Shown here in pieces: positions 7,292 to 13,030 of a stretch of 13,030 bases of DNA. This DNA is from a bacterium UBP8_UBA817 (lineage in GTDB: Bacteria > Margulisbacteria > Marinamargulisbacteria > UBA817), in NCBI GenBank assembly GCA_002296285.1, contig DBHX01000061.1:1-13030 (forward strand). Direction: 5' to 3'. The notes under the pieces are model-generated. The model worked only from the letters and a program-made list of their open reading frames with translations, was not told where the DNA came from and ran no database searches. Position 1 is the stretch's first letter, and each line of letters opens with the position of its first letter. Position numbers and translations under genes: made by a program.

Positions 7292-7957
7292 ATGAAAAAA
7301 ATAAGCCACATCAGTTATCAAGAAGCAAAAGAACTTGATGATAAACTAATCCGAGATTTCAACATTCCAATGCAAACACTCATTCATCAAGCTGGGCAGG
7401 GGATTTCTCAATGGGTCCATGAAAACATCCGATCAGGCCCCATCATTGGAATTATTGGAAAAGGAAACAATGGACGGGATGTATTAAGTGCCTTTATGCA
7501 ATTAGAAAAGCACTACACACTGTATGCATATCTTGACCATAAAAGCATTAAAACCAACAAGTACTTTATTGATTTAATGCATCAAAAAAGCGTCAAAGTC
7601 ATCCATAAACTTACAAATCTACCCATTAATGCAACCCTAATTGATGGGCTGTTTGGGACGGGCTTAAACCGACCACTTGATCAAAGAACTCAACGTATCA
7701 TTCAGCAAATAAATCAATGTGGCATGCCAATTGTTTCAATTGATATTCCATCGGGATTAAGTGAACATAAACAATCATCGATGGCGGTTATCGCAACAAC
7801 CACACTCACCATGATGTTGCCTAAGAAAGTTTTTCAGATCAAAGAAAAAAAAGCACACTGTGGAACCATCCATTTAATTAACTTTGATCTACCAAAAAAA
7901 GATTTACAGCCTCTGACATTTCCAAATACAATAAAAAAGCACATACAACTATCATGA
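7292..7957 (+). CDS. nnrE: NAD(P)H-hydrate epimerase (YjeF N-terminal domain)
   Basis: Interconverts the R and S forms of hydrated NAD(P)H so that the dehydratase partner can repair them. The 221 residues form a single YjeF_N domain. Visible motifs are MQTLIHQAGQGI (about 27-38), the phosphate loop IIGKGNNGRD (about 54-63), DGLFGTGLNRPL (118-129), SIDIPSGLSE (149-158, with the catalytic aspartate at 151), TTTLTMMLPKK and CGTIHLINFDLP. In most family members the loop reads GNNGGD, so the second glycine is Arg62 here. The dehydratase domain fused in E. coli YjeF is absent, so this is a stand-alone epimerase and the NnrD partner must be elsewhere or missing. The start ATG has no clear Shine-Dalgarno. 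Its TGA overlaps the next start in ATGA. Confidence 0.85.
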   Translation: MKKISHISYQEAKELDDKLIRDFNIPMQTLIHQAGQGISQWVHENIRSGPIIGIIGKGNNGRDVLSAFMQLEKHYTLYAYLDHKSIKTNKYFIDLMHQKSVKVIHKLTNLPINATLIDGLFGTGLNRPLDQRTQRIIQQINQCGMPIVSIDIPSGLSEHKQSSMAVIATTTLTMMLPKKVFQIKEKKAHCGTIHLINFDLPKKDLQPLTFPNTIKKHIQLS

Positions 7958-8853
7958 AATTACATACAACAATTGCACCTGAGATAAAAAACATGATTAT
8001 TGACCATGCGGATAAGCTCTGTAAAACGTTTGATCCAAACTCAAATTGCAAAGCCTTCTTATTAGAAAAAATAAGCGCCGCCAATACGACAACACACTTT
8101 TTTGAAAACATCGATAGCAAGATCACGGGCATTGCAATTCTCGAAATCATTGATCAATACTATGGCAATCTCATCGTGCATACCATCGAAGAAAATGATG
8201 AAGCTAGTTTTGCCTATCTTTTAACCACAGAAAAAATCATTGGTAACAACATATTGGAACTCATTCAATTTCGATCAAATTTTCATTATAGAGATGAATT
8301 TTTACGCCTTGGCCTAAAAGAAAAAGAACGTGTTCGAATGTCCCATAAACATATTCAAGCATTTAATGAAATTAAACCCATTCCAGATGTCAGCTTTCAA
8401 AAGTTAACAGTGAACGATAACGATATCTGTGGAACCATTAGTTTTAACGCACATAAACATCGAATTAATATTGAACGCTATAATGTTTATGAATCTGAAA
8501 AAAAACGCGCAAAATTTGCAAACGACCTACGCAATAACAAGCATGGCAACCCGATCAACGAGGCATCCCTACTAATGAGCTATAAGAAAACCCCAATTGG
8601 ACTCATTGAAATTGTGCATACAAAACATGGCGAACTCAACATGGGGTGGATCATGGACGTTGCACTATTGCCAGAATATCAAGGCATGGGGTTAGGAAAA
8701 CACTTAATCAAACACAGCATGAAACAACTGTATAACGCAGGATACACAGCCGCCGGACTGGGTGTAACCCTAACAAATAAGAACGCACACCAGTTGTATG
8801 AATCCCTAGGGTTTGAAGATTACGAATTTTTTGTTGAGATTATTGGGGGATAA
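7954..8853 (+). CDS. GNAT-family N-acetyltransferase
   Basis: Predicted acyl-CoA-dependent N-acyltransferase; the substrate cannot be read from sequence. The 299 residues end in a clear GNAT domain: LNMGWIMDVALLPEYQ (beta4), the acetyl-CoA pyrophosphate loop QGMGLGKHL (243-251), and VTLTNKNAHQLYESLGFEDY (about 271-290). The front half (about 1-150) has no motif I can name but could be a degenerate second GNAT fold, as in tandem-GNAT proteins. Translation is coupled to nnrE by the ATGA overlap, and there is no separate ribosome binding site. The shared transcript hints at a metabolite-repair or modification role, which is inference. Its 3' end overlaps the convergent aroC end by 14 nt, so no terminator fits between them. 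Confidence 0.8.
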   Translation: MKLHTTIAPEIKNMIIDHADKLCKTFDPNSNCKAFLLEKISAANTTTHFFENIDSKITGIAILEIIDQYYGNLIVHTIEENDEASFAYLLTTEKIIGNNILELIQFRSNFHYRDEFLRLGLKEKERVRMSHKHIQAFNEIKPIPDVSFQKLTVNDNDICGTISFNAHKHRINIERYNVYESEKKRAKFANDLRNNKHGNPINEASLLMSYKKTPIGLIEIVHTKHGELNMGWIMDVALLPEYQGMGLGKHLIKHSMKQLYNAGYTAAGLGVTLTNKNAHQLYESLGFEDYEFFVEIIGG

Positions 8854-9919
8854 CCAAAGATACCGTTTCTTGAATCAATAAACGGTCCAACACAACAATC
8901 GCCGCCATGGCCTCAACCACTGGCACCACCCTCGGGCAAATGCAAGGATCATGACGACCGGTAACCGACACATCCGTTGATACCCCGTCTTTTGTTACGG
9001 TTTGTTGAGACTTCGAAATGGATGACGGTGGCTTTATTGCCAATCGACAACGAATCTCCTGACCATTGGTAATCCCGCCAAGAATACCACCAGCATGATT
9101 GGTTTTTGTTGAAATGCCATCATCGGATTCAACAAAAACATCATTGTGATCGGACCCCTTCATGGCAATGGCACCAAAACCTTCTCCAAATTCGATGCCT
9201 TTAATGGTCCCAATCGACATCAAACCATGAGATAACACTGCATCAAACTTATCAAATACTGGATCCCCCAATCCTGTTGGAGCACCTTGAATCAATAACG
9301 TAACAGCGCCACCAATGGAATCCCCATCCTTGGCTAAATCTTCAATTAAACGCACCATATCCTTCGCCGCCACTGGATCAGGGCAACGCACGGGGTTATT
9401 CTCAATTTCATTTTCATCAAAGGTATTGGCCTTAATCAGGCCAACTTGATCGGTATAAGCCATGCAACGAATACCAAAATGCTTTAATACGTTTTTGGCA
9501 ACCGCACCGGCCGCCACCCGACAAGCCGTTTCACGACCCGAAGACCGTCCCCCACCACGATAATCGCGTATGCCATATTTTTCATGAAAGGTCATGTCCG
9601 CATGCCCGGGTCGAAAAACATCTTTAATTTTGGAGTAATCCTTTGATCGTTGATCGGCATTACGAATCAACAAAGCAATGGGTGCCCCAGTGGTTTTATT
9701 TTCAAAAACACCCGATAAAATTTCAACAGTATCCGATTCTTTTCTTGGCGTTGTTACCGAACTCTGTCCGGGACGACGTCGATCCAGCTCAAACTGAATA
9801 TCATCTGCGGTTAATTCAATATTCGGCGGACAACCATCAATCACGCACCCAATGGCTAGGCCATGACTTTCACCAAAGGTTGATACTTTAAATACAGAAC
9901 CAAAAATACTTCCGGACAT
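8840..9919 (-). CDS. aroC: Chorismate synthase
   Basis: Converts 5-enolpyruvylshikimate-3-phosphate to chorismate using reduced FMN, the last step of the shikimate pathway and the branch point to aromatic amino acids and folate. The 359 residues match the family length. Signatures include STFGESHG (13-20, active-site histidine 19), DRRRPGQS (46-53), FRPGHADMTFHEKYG (102-116), GGGRSSGRETA (122-132), the flavin-binding GGILGGITNGQEI and, near the end, GRHDPCICPR. I start at ATG 9919 rather than the in-frame codon at 9943, because MSGSIFG is the family start and a Shine-Dalgarno sits 6 nt upstream. It is the third gene of ilvB-ilvN-aroC, one base after the ilvN stop. Confidence 0.97.
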   Translation of the reverse strand: MSGSIFGSVFKVSTFGESHGLAIGCVIDGCPPNIELTADDIQFELDRRRPGQSSVTTPRKESDTVEILSGVFENKTTGAPIALLIRNADQRSKDYSKIKDVFRPGHADMTFHEKYGIRDYRGGGRSSGRETACRVAAGAVAKNVLKHFGIRCMAYTDQVGLIKANTFDENEIENNPVRCPDPVAAKDMVRLIEDLAKDGDSIGGAVTLLIQGAPTGLGDPVFDKFDAVLSHGLMSIGTIKGIEFGEGFGAIAMKGSDHNDVFVESDDGISTKTNHAGGILGGITNGQEIRCRLAIKPPSSISKSQQTVTKDGVSTDVSVTGRHDPCICPRVVPVVEAMAAIVVLDRLLIQETVSLVIPQ

Positions 9920-9920
9920 A

Positions 9921-10421
9921 TTACACCTCTTTCTGCAAACCACGCTGCATGACCATTTTACCAGATCTTACGAGTTCAATCACCTGATACGGCGACATTA
10001 AATCAATAAATGCGCTTATTTTATCCGACCCACCAGACACTTCAATAATGATTGAATCATCGGTAATGTCTATGGTTTTAGATTTAAAATGATCCACAAC
10101 TTGCAATAATTCTTGCCGTTCTTTCTGAGAAACTTGAACTTTAATTAAGGCCAACTCACGTTCCAGGGCAGATACTTCACTATTATCTTTCGAATCAATC
10201 ACATCCACCAATTTACCCAACTGTTTTACAATTTGATCCAAGTCCTTATCCGCACCTTTGGCTGTAATTGTCATTCTTGAGTAGCGTCCATCAAACGCAG
10301 TAGACACGACCAAAGATTCAATATTAAATCCACGGCGAGCAAACACAATGGTAACCCGCAATAAAACGCCGGGCTTATTGGCCACAAATAAACTGATGGT
10401 ATGCAATCTTTCTTGAGACAT
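9921..10421 (-). CDS. ilvN: Acetolactate synthase, regulatory (small) subunit
   Basis: Activates the IlvB catalytic subunit and confers feedback inhibition by valine. The 166 residues fit the long IlvH/IlvN type. An N-terminal ACT domain (about 6-78) starts HTISLFVANKPGVLLRV and continues ARRGFNIESLVVS, the usual effector-binding fold. A C-terminal domain (about 85-160) has LERELALIKVQV, FKSKTIDIT and a final ELVRSGKMVMQRG. ATG 10421 is chosen because the family begins a few residues before this ACT strand and a Shine-Dalgarno lies 8 nt upstream; the open frame further upstream only overlaps ilvB. It is one base downstream of the ilvB stop, consistent with termination-reinitiation. Confidence 0.95.
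   Translation of the reverse strand: MSQERLHTISLFVANKPGVLLRVTIVFARRGFNIESLVVSTAFDGRYSRMTITAKGADKDLDQIVKQLGKLVDVIDSKDNSEVSALERELALIKVQVSQKERQELLQVVDHFKSKTIDITDDSIIIEVSGGSDKISAFIDLMSPYQVIELVRSGKMVMQRGLQKEV
9926..9930 (-). promoter_or_regulatory. Ribosome binding site of aroC
   Basis: AGAGG lies 6 nt before ATG 9919 on the minus strand, inside the final codons of ilvN. It decides the aroC start in favour of 9919. Confidence 0.6.
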
Positions 10422-10422
10422 A

Positions 10423-12144
10423 TTACGTACTCCCCTTCGGCTTTGCCATTTTTTTCTTTGGTCGTTCAATGAGCATATCAGATGCCGCACCACCTGCTGG
10501 AATCATTGGAAACACATTGTCTTGTTTGACAACTTCCGCATGAATCAAAATAGGGCCATCTTTATAATCTAACGCTTCTTTAATCTTCTTCTTAACATCT
10601 GCAGGGCGCTTGATTCGAATGCCTTTAATGCCAAAGGCTTCCGCCAACTTAACAAAATCAGGATTACCTTCCAAGTCTACACCTGACAAGCGATCATCAA
10701 AAAACAACTCCTGCCACTGACGAACCATTCCCAAATATTTATTATCAATCACCACAAATTTAATGGGCAATTTATGAATGAACGCCGTTGCCAGCTCACA
10801 CATCATCATTTGAAAACCACCATCGCCACTAATCGATAATACCGTATCGTTGGGGCATCCCAACTGAGCGCCGATCGCAGAGGGTACCCCGTACCCCATG
10901 GTACCTGCCCCACCAGAACTGATCCAGCCGTTGGATTTATTATTTCGGTAAAACTGTGCCGCCCACATTTGATGCTGACCGACATCTGTGGTCACCAATG
11001 CATTCCCTTTGGTTTGGATCCATAGTTCGTCAATTACATGTTGAGCTTTTAAACCACCATGGATTTTATACGATAACGGGTGCTTTTTTCGTTCTTTATT
11101 CAAATAATCCAGCCACGCTTTCGTTTTAAGTGGCTTTATTTTAGGTATAAGTTTTTTTAAGGCCTGCTTGGCATCCGCAACGATCGAGCAATCTGGCATG
11201 ACAATTTTATTTATTTCAGCCGGATCAACATCAATGTGAAGTTTGGTTGCACCAGGGCAAAACTTACTAATATCAGCAGGCGTAATTCGATCATCCCAAC
11301 GGCTACCAATCGAAAAAATCATATCACAACCTGCAACCGCACGATTTGCGACCACCGTACCGTGCATGCCCAGCATCCCCAACGCCAATGAATGCGTCTC
11401 AGGAATCACCCCTTTGCCCAACTTGGTCGTCACCACTGGTGCCTGCAAGGTTTCAGCCAAGGCCAATACTTCCTTGGACGCCTTGGAAATAATGGCCCCA
11501 TGCCCCACCAATAACAATGGCTTCTCTGATGCCTGAATTAACTTGGCCATTGCTGCTATATTCGAAAAATCATAGGTTGGTGAGGCTTCGTAACCAGGAA
11601 GATCCATTTGGGCCTCATCAAAAGTGACGGCGCATTCTGCACTGGACACATCTTTTGGCATATCGATCACAACGGTACCCGGTCGTCCAGTTGTCGCAAT
11701 ATGAAACGACTCCTTTACCACACGTGGCACATCATTGGGTGATTTAACCAAATAGCTATGCTTGACGGTTGGCGCTGTAATGCCGAACACATCCGCCTCT
11801 TGAAAAGCATCCTTACCCAACATTGGCGAAATGGTTTGTCCACTAATAACGATTAACGGCACAGAATCCATTTGTGCCGTTAATAAACCAGTGACTGTAT
11901 TTGTCGCACCTGGACCACTAGTGACCAAGCAAACCCCAGGCTTGCCAGTCGCACGTGCATAGCCATCAGCCATGTGAGTCGCTCCTTGTTCATGCCGAAC
12001 CAAGATTAATTTAATCTTCGAATCATACAATGCATCAAATATTGGCATTGCTGCACCACCTGGATACCCAAAGATATACTCAACACCTAATTTTTCCAAC
12101 GCATCCATCAATGATTTTGCAGCAGTTTGAGATTTTTTTGTCAT
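10423..12144 (-). CDS. ilvB: Acetolactate synthase, catalytic (large) subunit
   Basis: A ThDP enzyme that condenses two pyruvates, or pyruvate and 2-oxobutyrate, to acetohydroxyacids, the first common step of branched-chain amino acid synthesis. The 573 residues show all three domains. The N-terminal ThDP domain has GYPGGAAMPIFDAL and the catalytic glutamate Glu52 in VRHEQGATHMADGYAR. The middle FAD-type domain covers about 195-345 (LLVGHGAI, GMLGMHG, IGSRWDDR). The C-terminal ThDP domain has ISGDGGF (438-444) followed by DNKYLGMVRQWQELF, the metal and diphosphate site. VISGQTISPMLGKDAFQEAD is the typical FAD/quinone-site stretch. A Lys/Pro-rich tail ends the protein. AGGTGA (within 12152-12157) is a good Shine-Dalgarno for ATG 12144. 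First gene of an operon with ilvN and aroC; no attenuator leader was recognised upstream. Confidence 0.97.
   Translation of the reverse strand: MTKKSQTAAKSLMDALEKLGVEYIFGYPGGAAMPIFDALYDSKIKLILVRHEQGATHMADGYARATGKPGVCLVTSGPGATNTVTGLLTAQMDSVPLIVISGQTISPMLGKDAFQEADVFGITAPTVKHSYLVKSPNDVPRVVKESFHIATTGRPGTVVIDMPKDVSSAECAVTFDEAQMDLPGYEASPTYDFSNIAAMAKLIQASEKPLLLVGHGAIISKASKEVLALAETLQAPVVTTKLGKGVIPETHSLALGMLGMHGTVVANRAVAGCDMIFSIGSRWDDRITPADISKFCPGATKLHIDVDPAEINKIVMPDCSIVADAKQALKKLIPKIKPLKTKAWLDYLNKERKKHPLSYKIHGGLKAQHVIDELWIQTKGNALVTTDVGQHQMWAAQFYRNNKSNGWISSGGAGTMGYGVPSAIGAQLGCPNDTVLSISGDGGFQMMMCELATAFIHKLPIKFVVIDNKYLGMVRQWQELFFDDRLSGVDLEGNPDFVKLAEAFGIKGIRIKRPADVKKKIKEALDYKDGPILIHAEVVKQDNVFPMIPAGGAASDMLIERPKKKMAKPKGST
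10430..10437 (-). promoter_or_regulatory. Ribosome binding site of ilvN
   Basis: AAGGGGAG lies 8 nt before ATG 10421 on the minus strand, inside the last codons of ilvB. It supports the ilvN start and coupled translation. Confidence 0.6.
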
Positions 12145-12232
12145 TTTTAATCACCTAACTTCAGTTATTATTTACAGTTTAACAAAAAAACTCAAATTTT
12201 TAAAATAATCGCTAAGAGTCAATCTTCACGTA

Positions 12233-12444
12233 TTAGTTAACAGGAACCTTTTTATCAGTAATCACAATATTTTTTAAATTGGAACTATGCTGAACATCAT
12301 GAGCTGCCCTTTTTAGTTATTTAAAAATTCACTTTCAATTTATCCGGAAAAGTTTCAGCGGCAATACTCAATGCATCCCCATTTAAAAACGTCTTGCAAG
12401 AAAAGTAAACGCCCAAGACTTTTAAAGAAGGAAACTTTATTCAT
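12233..12444 (-). pseudogene. Decayed small protein remnant, frameshifted
   Basis: Protein-like readings in all three minus-strand frames join into one product if two frameshifts are allowed. ATG 12444 opens MNKVSFFKSLG; a shifted frame continues with LNGDALSIAAETFPDKLKVNF to a TAA; a third frame gives AAHDVQHSSNLKNIVITDK and ends at TAA 12235-12233. The basic start and the small-residue run near SIAAE could be a former secretion signal. No family recognised. The assembly across frames is my reconstruction, so chance is possible. Confidence 0.3.
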
Positions 12445-12630
12445 TCAGTAATTTTATTTAATTAAAGAATTAATACGAGAGCCATTAAGAATCATCCGTC
12501 GAAAATTCATCTTCATACGGTGATGTTATCCCCGTCCCCAGTAATAAGTAATGTATGATTAATCGAATAATGACCATGACTTAATAGTAACAAAAAACAA
12601 CCCACGACTTAAGTAAATGAAGCTCACATT

Positions 12631-12930
12631 CTAGGATCTGGAAATCTTCATTTGTACGCAACGATCAAAATCAGAACAAAAGGACTTTATTTGTTGGAGA
12701 CAGTCCACCTTGGCACCATTATTCGTATTCATTGAAAACTTATCATCAACAAATGGATTTTAAACCTGTTGAAGAGGTACAAAAGTTGGATTTGTTGCTG
12801 GTGTTAAAGTCGCTGACTTATAGACACTAGATGCATTTGAAGGCAATTGAGCTGCCAACAATAATGTCACCAAATTCGAAACAGTTTTTTTTGAGTTAGA
12901 TTTATTGAAATTATTGAAGGGATAGATGTG
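12631..12930 (-). pseudogene. Decayed secreted-protein remnant
   Basis: One minus-strand frame reads through about 100 codons with a single TAA (12762-12760) and ends at TAG 12633-12631. Near its front is a signal-peptide-like run: basic SNSKKTVSNL, hydrophobic VTLLLAAQL, then PSNASSVYK with a plausible Ala/Ser cleavage site. After the TAA the frame continues with NPFVDDKF, KVDCLQQIKSFCSDFDRC and a short basic tail, including four cysteines. No ATG precedes the signal-like segment; the nearest upstream codon of note is a TAG. The start therefore seems lost. I do not recognise the family. Confidence 0.45.
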
Positions 12931-12974
12931 CTAGCTACAGACTGGAATTAAATTAGGTAAAGATGCTCAATATG

Positions 12975-13030
12975 TGGTAGTCCCACGGGGAATCGAACCC
13001 CGGTTGCCAGGATGAAAACCTGATGTCCTA
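12975..13030 (-). tRNA. tRNA-Glu(UUC), 3' part, cut by the window edge
   Basis: The minus strand shows the end of the D-arm (TAGGACATC), the anticodon stem-loop TCAGG-TTTTCAT-CCTGG with anticodon TTC, the T-arm CGGGG-TTCGATT-CCCCG, the acceptor 3' strand TGGGACT, discriminator A and an encoded CCA. Stem pairing is complete apart from one T-G pair at the base of the anticodon stem. The 5' acceptor strand and the start of the D-arm lie beyond the right edge. It reads GAA/GAG codons. Confidence 0.95.

Larger units (their letters stand above)
12145..12974. other. Gene-poor stretch between ilvB and tRNA-Glu
   Basis: About 830 bp without an intact gene on either strand. Besides the ilvB Shine-Dalgarno (complement of 12151-12158) it holds two minus-strand decayed remnants, listed separately. 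A TTGACT on the minus strand at 12222-12217 could be a -35 element for ilvB, but no convincing -10 follows. I see no rho-independent terminator after the tRNA. Confidence 0.5.

Noticed and set aside
9920..9943. aroC start upstream of 9919
   Set aside because: It overlaps ilvN and precedes the conserved MSGSIFG start, which has its own Shine-Dalgarno.
1..13030. A mobile element, phage, CRISPR, toxin-antitoxin or defence system
   Set aside because: No transposase, integrase, direct-repeat array or defence-type domain is visible; the intact genes are metabolic apart from one uncharacterised acetyltransferase.

Overview
The window is an ordinary chromosomal segment of an AT-rich, probably Gram-negative bacterium. 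It carries amino-acid biosynthesis, folate, deoxynucleotide and repair genes, interleaved with decayed coding remnants. Several broken frames beside intact biosynthetic operons suggest a genome undergoing reduction, as in host-associated bacteria. That is inference. Lineage is not resolved: some proteins look gammaproteobacterial (AroC, NrdA C-terminus), while the IlvB reminds me of PVC-type enzymes. UGA is an ordinary stop here, because folB and nnrE both end on UGA inside tight gene overlaps and the Trp codons I checked in intact genes are TGG.

Layout. (1) 1-274: a decayed minus-strand remnant and, at the left edge, a strong Shine-Dalgarno for a minus-strand gene outside the window. (2) 275-1677, plus strand: ilvE (branched-chain aminotransferase) and a PrxQ/Bcp peroxiredoxin, 2 nt apart. 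(3) 1674-3338, minus strand: an iron-sulfur L-serine dehydratase-like gene. It is one continuous 554-codon frame broken only by three in-frame TGA codons. (4) 3356-6975, minus strand: nrdA (class Ia ribonucleotide reductase large subunit), then folB and a divergent folK overlapping by 8 nt. nrdB is not here. (5) 6976-7291: an AT-rich divergent promoter region with an 11-bp inverted repeat carrying TTGACT on each strand. (6) 7292-8853, plus strand: NAD(P)HX epimerase (nnrE) and a GNAT acetyltransferase overlapping at ATGA. (7) 8840-12144, minus strand: ilvB-ilvN-aroC, with a single base between each stop and the next start, convergent with and overlapping the GNAT gene by 14 nt. (8) 12145-12974: about 830 bp without an intact gene, holding two decayed minus-strand remnants that look like small secreted proteins. 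(9) 12975 to the right edge: the 3' part of a tRNA-Glu(UUC), minus strand, with encoded CCA.

Function. IlvB/IlvN make acetohydroxyacids and IlvE does the last transamination, so the two ends of the window serve valine/leucine/isoleucine synthesis. AroC ends the shikimate trunk. FolB and FolK are consecutive steps of pterin synthesis, and folate with ribonucleotide reductase feeds DNA precursor synthesis. NnrE repairs damaged NAD(P)H hydrates and PrxQ removes peroxides.

I found no mobile element, CRISPR array, toxin-antitoxin pair or recognisable defence system. The most interesting object is the serine dehydratase-like frame with three in-frame UGA codons and no frameshift.
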